Assembly (NCBI RefSeq): GCF_000226095.1
Contig: NC_016476.1
Span: 4,216,001 to 4,280,000 of the forward strand
Direction of reading: 5' to 3'
DNA length: 64,000 bases
Source of the DNA: Thermothelomyces thermophilus ATCC 42464
Lineage: Eukaryota; Ascomycota; Sordariomycetes; Sordariales; Chaetomiaceae
Shown piece by piece: positions 47,501-59,795 of the stretch (positions are counted from its first letter, which is position 1; each line of letters begins with the position of its first letter). Below the pieces are notes generated by a model, which saw only the letters and a program-made list of their open reading frames with translations, did not search any database and had not been told where the DNA came from. The position numbers and the translations under genes are program-made.

Positions 47501-47725
47501 GTTCTCTTGCTCGAATGGTTAGCGACGGAAGTGTATCATGTTATCCGCCGTAGGAAGTGCGTAGCTCTTGGTTGATTTCGATGATATTGGAGACAGCATC
47601 GTTGTAAGTTTTAATAAGTCGGCAATGCTCTGGGCTCGATCATCTGGATTGGCTTTTTAGAGATCCTGAACGCCAGGAAACCGCATTTCTTCTAGCCTTC
47701 TAGCAATCATTATTAATTACAGTGT
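44526..47725. other. Long intergenic, gene-poor
   Basis: 3.2 kb between the CCCH start (-) and the GT2 3' end (-). Only short incoherent frames are seen; no domain, tRNA box or TIR was noticed. Contains TACGGAGTA (45050) and TAATCCGTA (45152). Parts could hold noncoding RNA or a fast-evolving small gene I cannot detect. Confidence 0.35.
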
Positions 47726-49615
47726 CTAAGATACTCCGATCGTGATGCTCCAAGTCCCAAATGATGAGATGGCAACGCTGACCAGGATCGCCGCCATTCT
47801 CTCATGCCAGACCATACCAAGGTACGCCCCGAGAACCTTTGCCACAACGCCGCCCAGTATTCCCATCCACACGACGAAGAAGCCCGTCTCGAACCATGCC
47901 CTCCTCAAGGATTCCTTTCGAGCTCGCTCACCACTGGCCCTCATGCTAGTGCCCCACCCATCGGCGCCCATCGTCATCATGCTCCAGAGGTGAACGGCCG
48001 GAAGTGGAATGTAGTAGAACAAGATACTAGGGAGGATCCAAAGAAGGTCTCCTCCCTTCAGCCGGTCAGGGTTCCTGAGAATGTTGTAGCAAGAGCCGAC
48101 CAGCACCCGGCAGACGAGGTCGTTGACAGAAAAGACGACCAGTTGCTGCGACGTAAAGAAATACCAGATGATGGCGATCGCGCCAATGGCCGGACCGAAC
48201 TCCCGCTTGGCCATACCGTAGAAGAGGAGCGGGTGGCTGGTAGCATAGACGCGGGGGTGCAGCAGCGACTCGATATGCGTTGCCCTCGCCCACCGGACCT
48301 GTTGTTTCAGCCACCGGGACATGGTGGTAGGCGTGTCTGTTGCGGTGAGCACGTCCGAGGCAAACATGACCTTCCACCCACGGAGTAGCAAGTTCGTGGT
48401 CAGATGGCGGTCCTCGTTCACGATCATGCGCTTGCCGAGAGCCCTCTGGAGGTACCAGGGGATCAGGATGTCGGGCAAGGCGGCCAGTCTGAAGGCCGTG
48501 CTCGGGCCGCTCTGGCAGTCGCTCGTCCCGGTGCAGGCCGGGGTGGAGCGTGTGAGGTACAGCTCGCCCCAGTAGACGGCAGATGCCAGCTTCGTGACCG
48601 TGGTCTCCTCGGCATTGTGCACGACCAAGCCGGAACTGGCTCCTCCTGCGTCGGGATCTGCTGCGAACGTGTTGATGGTGCCCTCGAGCGAGTCCGGAAA
48701 GACGATGGTGTCCGAGTCCGAGGACCACAGAAACTCGACACCCAGGATGTCGGCGATGACGAGGGAGAAGACGAACGTCGTGAACATGATGCCCTTCTTG
48801 TGCATGTGGCGCTGCTTGAGGCACAGGTGTCGCACCCCGTCCGGCGCCCCGATCCGCAGATTGTGCTGGACCAGAATGGATTTCGCCAGCTCAATGCAGT
48901 ACTGCATCGCGACGGCGTCGACCTCGTCGTCGCTAACTGGGTCTTGGTGATGGCGACCCTGGGCGATGACTTTGGCGCGAACACTCTCGGCAATGTCTCC
49001 AAGAGGCTCCGGGATATCGATCACGGCCGAGTGCTCTGGATACACCTTAGGAAGTTCTAAGCGTCGGTAATCTTATTCGATGACGACATTGGATTGTTAT
49101 GGAGGGCTCATAATTACCTTTTTGAAAACTCGGACCATGTCCTCATCTTCCGCCTCGTCGCCATCGATACCCGCGAGCAGGAACACGCATGCCTTCGACG
49201 ACTTGTAGCTCTCCAGTGCGCGCGCATACAGGCCAGGATCTTCTCTCCAACCTACTACCGCCGCCAAACACTCCAGCTTCGGCGTTTCTGGCTGGTTTTC
49301 CAAGTACCAAGCCGCCTTCTCGTCCCACTTCTCCGACAGCGACGCCGTGTCACGACCTGATCTTTGCCGGCCTTGAAAGGCGATTCGACATCCCTCGATG
49401 ACATACCGGTTCAATTCGGTAAAGGCGATGGTGATGATGATATCCAGCGTGACTGGATACCGAGTGTGTGCTGTTGTGAGATAATAGAGCGGAACCGCCA
49501 AGATGCACCCAAGAACGTTGAGGACCTGGCGAAAAGCCGAAACCCGGTGGCCGCTGGTTCCCACGGGGGCCGGATGCTGGGTATCCCGGCCGCCCGGTTC
49601 ATGATCGACGAACAT
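47726..49615 (-). CDS. Membrane family 2 glycosyltransferase (polysaccharide synthase, Cps1/hyaluronan-synthase-like)
   Basis: Spliced model: complement(join(47726..49045,49118..49615)), 605 aa; start taken as the ATG at 49613-49615 because the upstream extension uses no ATG. N-terminal membrane segments (LNVLGCILAVPLYYLTT; TLDIIITIAF) precede a cytosolic GT-A domain: VVGWREDPGLYARALES, LLAGIDGDEAEDED, SSDSDTIVF (DxD), MIVNEDRHLTTNLL (catalytic ED) and QQVRW (Q/RxxRW). Four to six helices follow, with WGTSMRASGERAR before the last ones. It resembles processive synthases that polymerise and export a beta-linked chain. Chemistry of the product cannot be stated. Fungal relatives affect hyphal growth on surfaces and extracellular matrix. 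Divergently transcribed from the GT31 gene. Confidence 0.92.
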
Positions 49616-50717
49616 CTCCGGAGTATTCACGGTCCGCAGATCAAGGCAGGGTAAACAATGCTTCGCCCGGCAACCCGCCACATTCTCTCTTCTTTGTTCC
49701 TCGATCTCTGAGCGAGCAGGGTACCACTCTTTTCTACCTCTTCGCCCCTATTTTATTACGGACCGACAAGGCGGTAAAAAAAAACCCCTCCCCTGGCAAT
49801 ATCGAAATAGGCACCCCGCGGAATCCATGCCGCTGGAGTCTGGGAGCCTCAAACGCGGACGCCAACAGAATGCGCTATTGATCAACACGAATCTCCCGAG
49901 CGGCTGCGCCTTCGTGATGGAAAAGCTTGAGCGAGAACCCGGAGTCTGGTTCGTAGATGCCTGGATGTGGCTCTCCATGGGCAGTCCTTGCCCATTCTGC
50001 GTGCTATCGTGATTGGACATCACACGGGGCTTTGCTATGCATGGATCGTGTGCAAAATTAACATGTGCCTTGCGGACCTGCCGTGTCAATGGCGAAACCC
50101 GAAAAAAAAAAAAAAAAGAATACGGACTGGAACGAGCCGTTGAGTATCACACTAGGCCGGATTTGGCACGCTAGCAAAGCAAGGCCACTCCGTTGACTTT
50201 CCACAGTATATCGCCGATATATCCGGAGCCTGGCTCGGGGCTGGATGTTGAAGATTTAGCACGCGAGGTCTGACTGCCTGATTATTACCGAAGAAAGCAC
50301 TTGCCGTGAGAGCTGACGACTAATAAGGGTAATTTACCCTGAACATTCTGATGTTTGATTACTTGCAAGTGAACTCTAACCTCTCTACGGAGTATACAGC
50401 ACTCGTAGCTGCTGCGAAGAACGAGGCCAAAAAAAAAAATCTCGGTAGCAGGGCTGATCCTTGGCGGTCAGATTCAGGGTAGTACTTACGGAATACGGAC
50501 CTATTTTTTTCTGGATCCAACAACCAGGCTGGCAGGGGTCCCGCGTTCAGGGGCAAGACTTGTTGCTTGCCAAAAACGGAAAGGGAGACGACTCGAGCAG
50601 TTGAAGTCTGACGCCCTGCTTGCTCGTCTCATCGCTCATTGACGGGCGCCACTTGCGCAGTATCAATATCGTCGACGACCTCGCCTCCCATTTAAGGAGG
50701 AGCTGCTTCGACGGGAG
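49616..50717. promoter_or_regulatory. Shared divergent intergenic of two glycosyltransferase genes
   Basis: 1.1 kb between divergent starts. No gene; TACGGAGTA at 50386-50394. Could be a bidirectional promoter. Confidence 0.4.
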
Positions 50718-52287
50718 ATGATCGTTACACACAAGAATAACCGGCTTTTTCCGGTAATCATTATCACAATATGTCTCTGGGCGGTATACCGTCTCGTCGA
50801 CCCGACGGTGAACAACTTCAGCAATGCGCTCTCGAGATGGAACTCGGACCAGCACAGCGACACGGGGTCCCCCTCACCGTCAGAACCGGAGACGGCTTCT
50901 CCTTCTACGTGGTCGGATCCAACTTCGCCAGCACCAGGGTCTGCGTCGGCGACAGAGACTGCGGGGGGCCTAAGGGCCGATGAGCACCCCGTTTACGGCA
51001 ACCTGTCAGCCAACGATGTGCTTCTGATCTTGAAGACGGGCAGCACATCCATGTGGAAACGACTTCTTATCCATCTGGCAACGACCTTATCCCCTTCCCG
51101 GGTCCCGCCAGAGAATGTCGCGGTCTATTCTGACCACCCGGAAAGAATCGGCAACCTCGACATCATCGACGCCTTGGCGAACGTCTCTGCGGCCACCAAG
51201 GCCCTGCCCGACTTTGACGTATACCATCAGAATCCCGAATATGCGGGCCACAATGTGTACGTCGAGGCTGCCGGAGTCGACGGCGACAACTACGGCCCGC
51301 CGGGGGGCTGGATCATCGACAAGTACAAATTCGTGCCCCTGATGCAACATGCCGGAGAAAACTGGCCCGAGGCCAAGTGGTACATCTACATGGAGGACGA
51401 CGCCTATCTCTTCCTGCCCAGTGTGCTCAGCTACCTGTCGGCCTTTGACTGGCGCGAGCCGCATTACCTCGGGAGCTACGCGGCCAAGTCCGACATTGTC
51501 TTTGCCCACGGCGGCGCCGGATTTGCGCTCTCCCGCGGTGCCTGGGATAAGACTTTTGGCCTCAACCCGAACTTGTCCGCCGAGTACGAGGATTACACGG
51601 CCAGCCACTGTTGTGGCGACCAGGTGCTCGGCCATGCTCTGAACACGTACGGAGTGCGGTTCGGGGAGAACGGGGGCGACGAGAAGTTCACTTGGGGCTT
51701 CAACCCGGTCGTGCACTGGCGGTTCGGTTTCAGCAGGTGGAACTGGTGCAGCCCCCTCATGTCGTGGCATAAGGTCCATAACCGGGACGTTGCGCGTTAC
51801 TTCGACTTTGAGAGTGCGTGGGACTTCAGGGTAAGCCAACGACCACCTGGCCATCGTAAACTTGTTAGGGGGGGGGGGGGGGGGGGAGGCATTTATCGCT
51901 AATTCCAGGAACCAGAAACCGCTTTTCCACCGCGACTTTTTCATGGCCATGATTGCTCCCAACCTTCGGAAGAGGGCTGAATGGTGGGATAACCAGTCTG
52001 GTTTGCTCAGGGTCACGTCAGCGAACAAGGCGTCTCCCCCCACTCCCGAAACGGACTTCGACATGGCACTATGGAACAATGCATGGGAGTCTGCAGATGC
52101 GTGCGAAGCGGCCTGCGAATCCTGGGTCTCGTGTGTCCAATGGAGTTATGTCGAAGATCTGTGCAGTATGGACGACAAGGTCATGATGGGTCAAGGCTAT
52201 GCCCCGGCCATGTCGGAACGGAAAACTGCCCTGAAAACAACAAGTGGCTGGCTCATAGAGAGACTCGATGAATGGAAGTGTGAATAA
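50718..52287 (+). CDS. GT31/DUF604-type type II membrane glycosyltransferase
   Basis: Spliced model: join(50718..51830,51916..52287), 494 aa; intron has GTAAGC donor and AAC-CAG acceptor and contains a 19-G run. A signal anchor (about 10-27, LFPVIIITICLWAVYRLV) precedes a Ser/Pro/Thr-rich stalk (45-85), typical of Golgi glycosyltransferases. The catalytic core has VLLILKTGSTSMWKRL, WYIYMEDDAYLFLP (EDD metal motif), AHGGAGFALSRGAWDK and DQVLGHAL, fitting fungal GT31-like/DUF604 (Fringe-related) proteins. The C-terminal Cys-rich part (ADACEAACESWVSCVQWSYVEDLCSM) resembles an apple/PAN-type module often seen on this family. Likely modifies secreted proteins or glycans in the Golgi; donor and acceptor unknown. 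Confidence 0.88.
51868..51886 (+). repeat. 19-G homopolymer inside the GT31 intron
   Basis: Uninterrupted G-run between donor at 51831 and acceptor at 51915; sequencing length could be imprecise. Confidence 0.85.
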
Positions 52288-53553
52288 AGCATTAATTAAA
52301 TAATTAAGTGAGAAATATCGAACCGGGTTTTTTTCTTTATTTTCTTTTTAGGATGGGAATGTATGCACCTTATCTTCGAAACTGCTATAATTAATTACAG
52401 ATATCATAATTAGCTTGTATTCCCCTTTTCAATCTGTCATTCTTTGATCAAGGTGAGTCTAATATCTTCTGGATTTGGGAAGGTAGGAGCAACAACCAGA
52501 CGCATCGTCAAGAAACTCTGCCATCATCTAATAATATCGGAACACCCCCCACGAGCAGGGGTGGAATATTCACTGGGTTCCCCGTCATGACTGATGCAAA
52601 ACACGGGGGCTGGATGCCGACCAGACAGCAAAAGCATGCCACAGATCAGTCCCGATATTAATCAGTACGGGGTAGAGTCACCAGAACGGAGAATTCGGGG
52701 GCTTATTTCACACAAGAATCCGGATCCTAGTTTCTTGATCACCGAATGCTGTAAATACTAAATATGCAATGCTACCATCAGTTGGCCCAATTTGCTGTGT
52801 TTATCGCACGACTAGAAGCAGGTGGACTGCAGACTCCCTAATTACCCTTCCATGACCGATCCACCGTCAACCAACAGTTGGTTTTCTTTCTTTCTACTTC
52901 TTTTACGGGCTAATTAATTACCCCAACAGATACAGCTGCACTACGAATGCATTGGACGTGAGTGAGTGCTGACGACATAGGGCAACCGAGTTGAGATACC
53001 GCGCCCGGGGATTCGGGTCCTCCTTGTCTCTCGTCTGATCCGGCTTGCCTTGCTTAATTGGGTACCTACCTGAATATAGCCGTTTTATCAGCCACCCTCA
53101 GAAACGGCATCTTGTCAACATAACACTTCGGAGTCTGAGGATCCAGCTAGCTAGAATATTATTACCCCGCTCTCCTGAGGTACAAGGAGAGCCCCGTCTT
53201 GGTCGACTTGTTGGGGTGCGATCCAACTTGAACTGGCCCTGATTGGCGCGCTTCTGATATCCGTTCTCGAGGTCGACTTGAGCTAGGCGCGCTTCCCCTT
53301 TAGCCTCATTCCGGTTCCCGGGCCGCCGATGTTACCTTGAGATCAGATCCATCGGCAAGAAGAGTCGGGACCGGACCGAAAATTTGGAACTTTGTGTTCA
53401 ACTGGCAGGGTGGAAGGCCAGAGGCAGCACAAGAAGCGTTGGTGAGACCCACAGACTATTATGAGTAGTATAAAGCAGGTCGAGCAGTTGCTCTCAAGCT
53501 TCCCGTGTTCACCTCCATCTCGCAGAGAAACCGCCACAGGAAGAACAAGAGCA
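52288..53553. other. Intergenic upstream of secreted sialidase-fold gene
   Basis: 1.27 kb with no supported gene. Confidence 0.4.
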
Positions 53554-54914
53554 ATGCGTATTCACCTCCGTGGTTTTGCCATCCTCGGCCTCGCGGTCGA
53601 AGCTGCCATCGCACGACCACCAGGTCCTCCAGATACCCCTCGTTCTCCGGGGCCTCCTCTTCCCCCCGGTCCTCCGGGTCCCCCTGGGCCACCTGTACCG
53701 CCGGACTCAGACCATCTCCCTCCCTTTAGCACCTTCAGCAACCGTGTTATTTACACACCACCCAAGGGTGGTCGGGCGGTGTACCCGCGTGTCGCTGAGC
53801 TCAGTGACGGCACTCTCCTGGTGACCGCGAGTGTCAGCGGCGTTGTCGGGCCCGACAACCTCCCGGCGTTCCCCATCTTTGAGAGCAAAGATGGCGGCGT
53901 CACCTACCAGTGGATCTCGAATCTCACCGACCAGGTCAACGGCTGGGGCATGAGCGCGCAGCCCGCCCTGCTCGAGCTGCGACAGCCCCTTGGGGGCTTC
54001 AAGCCCGGCACCGTCCTGGCGTCGGGAAACAGCTGGAGCGACAAGGGAACCCGTATCGACCTGTACGCAAGCACAGACAAGGGGCGGACCTGGGAGTTTG
54101 TGAGCCATGCTGCCGAGGGCGGCCGTCCCAACACCACCAATGGCGCCACGCCCGTGTGGGAGCCGTTCCTCCTGTATGTGTGCCCCCGTTCCGCAGCAAT
54201 GTCCTGATAATCATCAACCTGGCGTAGTGCTGACCCTCACCCTCTCCCCCTCTTCCCAGCACTTACGACGACGAGCTCATCGTCTACTACTCCGACCAGC
54301 GCGATCCTAGGCATGGCCAGAAGCTCGCCCACCAGACATCCCGTGATCTCAAGCACTGGGGCCCCGTTGTCAACGACGTCGCCTATGACGAATACCTCGC
54401 CCGGCCCGGCATGACTGTCGTCGCGTACATCCCGCCCATCAAGAAGTGGATTCTTGTGTATGAACGGCCGATCGGCAACTCGAGCTCCCACGGGGTGAAC
54501 TATCCTGTTCACTACCGCCTCGCCGATGACCCGAGGAAGTTTGACGCGGCCCAGCCGATCCCCATTGTCATCGAGACCAGGGAGGGGACGACCGTGGCGC
54601 CAAATGCATCGCCCTATGTTGTCTGGTCCCCCGTGGGAGGACCCAAGGGCACGATCATCGTGTCAGATGCGGACCGGAGCTGGCTCTACCTCAACACCGC
54701 CGGAGGCGACCCGGATAAGTGGCAGATCAGGGAGTGCGGTCAACCAGAGGCATACAGCCGCGCACTCCACGTTTTCGAGAAACGGCCGGATCGCCTGATG
54801 GTGTTGGGAGGGGATACCTTTGACGGAAACGGTGTCGGCGCGCTGACAGACAGCGTTCTCGACATGAACAAGTTTCTGCAAGGCGGCTATTCTGCACCTG
54901 GCCAGTCACCCTAA
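53554..54914 (+). CDS. Secreted Asp-box protein, sialidase-fold (GH93-like) glycoside hydrolase candidate
   Basis: Spliced model: join(53554..54173,54260..54914), 424 aa; intron GTATGT...CAG. Start chosen at 53554 because it gives a clean signal peptide (MRIHLRGFAILGLAVEAAIA); the upstream in-frame ATG at 53461 lacks one. After the signal comes an unusual collagen-like Pro/Gly linker (about 22-52; PPGPP, PGPPGPPGPP). Then a six-bladed beta-propeller-like domain with two Asp boxes, SKDGGVTYQW and STDKGRTWEF, plus blade-like repeats (LIVYYSDQRDPRHGQKL, GTIIVSDADRSWLY). The fold is that of sialidase-superfamily/BNR proteins; fungal GH93 arabinanases are the nearest named match I can suggest. Catalytic residues were not assigned. 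Converges with the oxalate decarboxylase gene. Confidence 0.8.
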
Positions 54915-55115
54915 TAATAAGTGGCAAGTCCGTATTGAGCTTGTAATCAGAGGTTTAAAAATTACTGGCTGGTGGCTGGAGCATTAATTACACTACTAAT
55001 ACGATTACTGCGCGCCCCCCCCCGGCTCAATCTTCCAAATTGAACCCTTAACTTCTCCCCCTTCCCCATAATCTTTCTGCAGACTTCATTCGCTCGTCAT
55101 GTCCCTATTACGTAT

Positions 55116-56600
55116 TTACGGAAGCAAGACCTGCTTCTCCTTCTGGAGCTTTTCCGCAACCTCCAGTGGAATCTGGAGAGTCTGAGCAACAATGTCGGGT
55201 GGTGTGAGTGCAAGCCACTGTGTCAGCGAGATATCGGCCACGCGATCCGACTTGTAAATCTCAATCCAAATCAAATCCTCGGTCTCGGACGTGTTCTCGA
55301 TGTAGTGACTGCACCCGATCCCAGAGTATTAGTGTATATTCCTTTAAATCGTTTTTACTTGTCTTCTGTGTTTTAAACCGGTTTAGAATTCGAGGATACT
55401 CACCCAGAGTTGTCAGGGAAGGCTGCTGTGTCGCCGGCGCTGAAGTCGAACGTACGTGCTGCGGCGTTGCCGATGAAAACGGTCGCGCGCGCGGTTCCCT
55501 GGTGGAAATACAGCCACTCCTCGGCGTTGGGGTGCCAATGAAGCTCCCTCAAGCCACCAGGCTTGAGCTTGACATAGGTAGCGGCAAGAGTCTTGCTGGC
55601 GGGGAAGTTGGTAGAGTCGATCTTGTAAAACTCGCCGCCTTTTCCAGGAACGGGTTCCGGCTCGTGCTGGAACGTTCGGTACACAAACGACGCGTTGCCC
55701 GTGAGCACGTCGTCTGGGTTCCCGGTCACGTTCTTGGTGCTCACGGTGCCGTTGAAGATGTTGGGATTCGGGTTCGGGACGTGGTCAAAAACAGAAGGAT
55801 CGAGACCGAAGTTCTTCGCCACGACATCGCGAGAGGTGTGCGCAACCCAGTCGTCAACGTTGAATGTGGTTCTAATTAGTATCGGAGTGTCAGCCAAGAC
55901 CAAGGTTGGGTCTCTCACAACACGCAATGCGCCGGGGGGGGGGGGGGGGACCACTTACCCAACCTTGTCGAAGTCGGGATCGTCGAATACAAGGAGGAAT
56001 TCATTCTCGTCCTCCAGACCCTGGACAGTGTGCGCCACGCCCTTGGGGAAGTACCAAATGTCGCCAAAGTTGAGCTTCTCAACCTGGTACTTCCCGTTCT
56101 CGTCAACTGCCGAGATGAGAACGGACCCCGCATACACGAAGCCCCATTCGGCGACACGGTGCCAATGGAGCTCGCGGATTGCGCCCTTGGACAGGTGTTG
56201 TTGCGCGGCCGAGATGTCGTGGCTCTGGGGGAGGTCCTGGATGACCTGCTCGCGGAGCCATCCTCCCCTGAAGATCCTTGTCTTGGAGTCCGAGAAGCGC
56301 CACTTGAGATTCGGGACTATTCCGTTGTCTGTGGACTGCTTCCCGAGATTGTCGGAATTGTCGATATCAATCTGCCGGTTTGTTCCCCCTAGATTTCTTA
56401 GCATCATGTTTGTTCACCGTCACAGAGAGCCCGAGCTGGCGGGAGAACAAGTAACACATACCCAAAAGAGGAGCACCCTTCCCGTTCCCGTCGATTGGAT
56501 GCCCGTTGTCAAACTGAGGCCCGCTGGTGGTGGATGGAAGCGCGGCCCCAAGCACGGCGGGCAGCAGAGCCAACGCCGACAGCTGCAGTGCGGCCCTCAT
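55116..56600 (-). CDS. Secreted bicupin oxalate decarboxylase
   Basis: Spliced model: complement(join(55116..55308,55404..55871,55959..56388,56462..56600)), 409 aa. Residues 1-19 are a signal peptide (MRAALQLSALALLPAVLGA). Two cupin domains each carry the Mn-binding set: REL-HWHRVAEWGFVYAG with FPKGVAHTVQG in the first, and REL-HWHPNAEEWLYFHQG with FPDNSGHYIEN across the exon 3/4 junction in the second. The layout and length match OxdC-type bicupins that split oxalate into formate and CO2. Oxalate metabolism is typical of wood- and litter-degrading or plant-associated fungi. The intron after exon 2 has a 16-base C-run (coding strand) shortly after its donor. Confidence 0.95.
55934..55949 (+). 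repeat. 16-G homopolymer (C-run on the coding strand) in the oxalate decarboxylase intron
   Basis: Lies in intron 55872-55958, just after the GTAAGT donor of the minus-strand gene. Confidence 0.85.
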
Positions 56601-56749
56601 GTTGTAATACCGTGACAGCAACCCTCCCCCTGAGATGATGTCAATGATGGTGTTGGGAAGCAAGCAGTCCACAACGAACGACGCGAGAGACGAGCTTTGC
56701 GGAAGAAAGCCTCACCCAGGACATTGCACCAGCTCGTGGCCAGGCTTCG

Positions 56750-56756
56750 TTTTATA
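56750..56756 (-). promoter_or_regulatory. TATA box of oxalate decarboxylase gene
   Basis: TATAAAA on the minus strand about 150 bp before the start codon at 56600. Confidence 0.5.
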
Positions 56757-57193
56757 CCTCTTCTGACGATATTGTCGTTACCTCCCCAGTTCTCACACCC
56801 CACTGTTCGTCCTTGGTGCAATGATTCCAGTACGTAACATCACGCCTAATATCGACGACAATTATTAAATGCTCCCTCACCAGCCAATGGTATGGACGCA
56901 GACCTCGATGATTTCGCTTCCTCGCCTGGCTGGGGTTGAGTGGTCTCCAAGAAAAGGGGTATGTCGCCGTCCTGTATTTGGAATTCTCGACAGGAGATCC
57001 AAATGGCCTACGCCGGGGGCCCAATGTCGTGATCGTGGGGGGTTCGCGGAAAAGAGAAAGTTACCTTGGTGAAGGTTCTCTTGGCGCCACACCTAAGTGG
57101 TTTATAGTAGACAGGCACGCGGCAGGATGACGACATTTTCGAACATCCTCGCGAAATTCAGCTGCCCCAAGAAGGGCATAGGAGAAACACGCA

Positions 57194-57347
57194 TTAGGCG
57201 ACATTGGAATAGAGATCGACGCTGAGAACGCGCCAATCTTTTAGCTCTCGTGGTTGATCGAGCAAACTAGACTCAAATACATGGTCGCAGAGGTAATCAG
57301 CATGCAGGACATTGATATTGGCCAAATACTCGATCTCGAGAATCTTT
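57194..57347 (-). pseudogene. Coding-like fragment, unrecognised, probable decayed gene piece
   Basis: About 50 residues in one open minus-strand frame with normal composition (ILEIEYLANINVLHADYL... RVLSVDLYSN) ending in a stop at 57194. A differently framed coding-like stretch lies just upstream. No domain was recognised, and it has no supported start or splice partners. Confidence 0.35.
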
Positions 57348-59563
57348 GTTAGGATGAGCCACGTGCTCGAGAATCATGATCATATCATTACTAACAGATA
57401 GCTCGCTCGTAATCTGTGGCATCGAAGAGCTTCGAATGAAGATTCTAGGGAGGTAGTCAAGCCTTTGTTGTCAACCTTGATATTCTCTTAGTGTAGAAAG
57501 TTGAATGGAAACGTAAAGCTTCGTTGATCCTGCCCTTGCAAAGTGCAGGGTTAAGATTAAAATGGCAATCGAGGGTCTGGACGATAAGTGTATGTATGTA
57601 CGTACTATCCACTACATAAGGGGCCTCATAGAGCGCGTGGTGCAACAATGCCAGATGTTCAATTGTTCTGTTCTGTCTAGTATAAACTGTTTCACAGACT
57701 GCACACTCTTTACAGTAAGGACTGTAGCTGATAGCATCCGTGATCTTACACGACACCCTGGCTACTAGAACACAAACCTTTGACAGCAGGTTGACATCCA
57801 CCTTGCCACCCGACATCATCATGAGATCTAATTAGGGTGTGCCACCAAGTCCAGTTTGTAAGGCCATTAACGTCTGAGAGAACATCCTCCAGGAGATTCG
57901 ACTCGCAGCCTGATACGGTGATCTAGAAACAATGCGATGTAATTAATCCAATGACGCCTCAGCCACAGGAGGCAATGCATGGTAAGGAAGAAGATGGACA
58001 ATAATTATTCAGAGCAACAGAACCGCCCTTCGTCCAGGGGATGTCGCGTATAATATAAGTTGAGCTAATTCTCATGGTATTTAGAAGATCTCGCCACTGA
58101 GGCCGCTATTTGGAAGTAGCTATGATAGATTGCCTGCTCCATGTATCTCGTGATGGACAAGTTTGCTGCCACAAATGTCTCAGAGGTTACCGCTGGTCAC
58201 AAAGTATCTAAGAGGGACCAAGGGGGACGACCATCCCGTTTGGGCACTGGTCTATGAGGGCGGACGGACGCCTTGTTATTCGTGTAGATGACGTCGTTTT
58301 CCTGTATAGGAACCATTGTCAGTTATAATGCAAGATAAGATGTCGTTCGAACAATTGAGGTTTGTGGAAAACTGATAGAAGATGGTTCCAATAGATGGAA
58401 GAAAGTTGGTAAGTTGTAAATAGTTCAAAAGTGCGATGTCTTCTTCCTACGTATGTTGGCCCTGTGGCTCTGGTATAAGTAGAGGATTAGGAACGAAGAA
58501 CCCTCCGTTTGCCAGCCCGTTTGCCAGATCTACAGGTCTTATCTAACCTTACATGATGGACGCGTCCGTAGACAACGTACTGCATCAAAAACGTAAATAA
58601 TAGTAATGGACAGAAAAAAAAAAGACTCTCAAAAATGGGTTTATAGTGAGTTTGATTGCTCGATTGGGAAGCAACTCTCCTGGGAAAAATCTGAGACGTC
58701 TCTGGTATGAAAACGACGGTGCCTAATTAGACTTCGCAGTTGAGGTCGACTGACTTTGGAGGCACCATTGTTACGGTGTGATCACAATACTTTTTATACC
58801 AACTTCAACTTATTGTTAAGACAGCGGAGAGGGGTACTAGAGTCGAATTTATAGGTCCGCTACGTTCACAGGTCCGTTGCGGTTCTAGAAGGTACGATAA
58901 TTTACGTGTCAAACTTTAGCCGGCTAGTTTCTGGGGATGATCCAATATTGGCTCACCGCATTTCCTATTGACCCAGGGTAAGCATTGCTGGAATTCTTCC
59001 AAGCGAACAATTCCTGCTAACGGCGGGACGCAGATGGGTGCGTCAACGGGATCACCAGGGTCATCGATGCCGCAACTAGGGAAACACAGTGGCAAGCTCT
59101 GGGTTTACGATGAGAAGGAGGTTCCCTGCTGGTGAGCATGGTCGTATTATCCATAATTTGCCCTCATCAATATAGGTAGCCAACCTATGACGGGAAATCG
59201 AACGTACGCTGCTGTCAGCCATAGTGTCCAGGAAGGGGAGTGAGAACCCCAGCTGCACAATTCCAATCCGTGGCCAGAACTGCAAGAGACTGCCGACAAG
59301 ATGGGCCCGGATGTCGGATATGAAACCGTCAATGCACCTGACTTATTAGTGGGTAATATTTCGAACGGTGGCCCAGCCCCGCCATTCAACATTTTGCCGC
59401 TTGAGATGGACCATGTCTCCCAGCAAATGGTCGATCACGAGGCGTGGTCAAGCTACTTTGGGATATCTCCTCTCAGTCCTAGTGTCATGAGGCATCTAGA
59501 TGTTTCTCAAAACGGAACTGGAGGCGCTACATTGACTCCTGTTAGCGTGCCCAACCGGACCTA

Positions 59564-59737
59564 GGCTCGAGTATTGATGGGTATGATGTTTCCGGGTGGA
59601 CGCCGTTGCATATGGCGGTCGGGCGCGAGTTCGGGCCGGGGATATTCTTGCTCCTACAACACGGGGCCAACTTGCATAACAAGGCTCGCAAGTGTCCCTT
59701 GGCAGGAAAACATAGGGCATATAATGTCGTATCATAG
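59564..59737 (+). pseudogene. Single ankyrin-repeat fragment
   Basis: A 58-codon frame contains one clear ankyrin repeat: GWTPLHMAVGREFGPGIFL, LLQHGANLHNK. It then stops. The preceding frame (59301-59564) is a different reading frame with a coding-like look (MGPDVGYETVNAPDL... GISPLSPSVMRHLD). Isolated ankyrin repeats in gene-poor DNA are usual debris of fungal NACHT/ankyrin or similar repeat proteins. An unresolved intron could alternatively join the two frames. Confidence 0.45.
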
Positions 59738-59746
59738 CTTGTTATG

Positions 59747-59795
59747 CTTCTTCTTCTCTCCCTCCCTCTCTCTCTCTCTCTGTGTGTGTGTGTGG
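59747..59795 (+). repeat. (CT)n followed by (GT)n microsatellite
   Basis: CTTCTTCTCTC-CCTC(TC)n then (TG)n runs in 59747-59795. Confidence 0.8.

Noticed and set aside
49616-49681. Longer N-terminus for the GT2 gene
   Set aside because: The extension begins at GTG; first in-frame ATG is 49613-49615.
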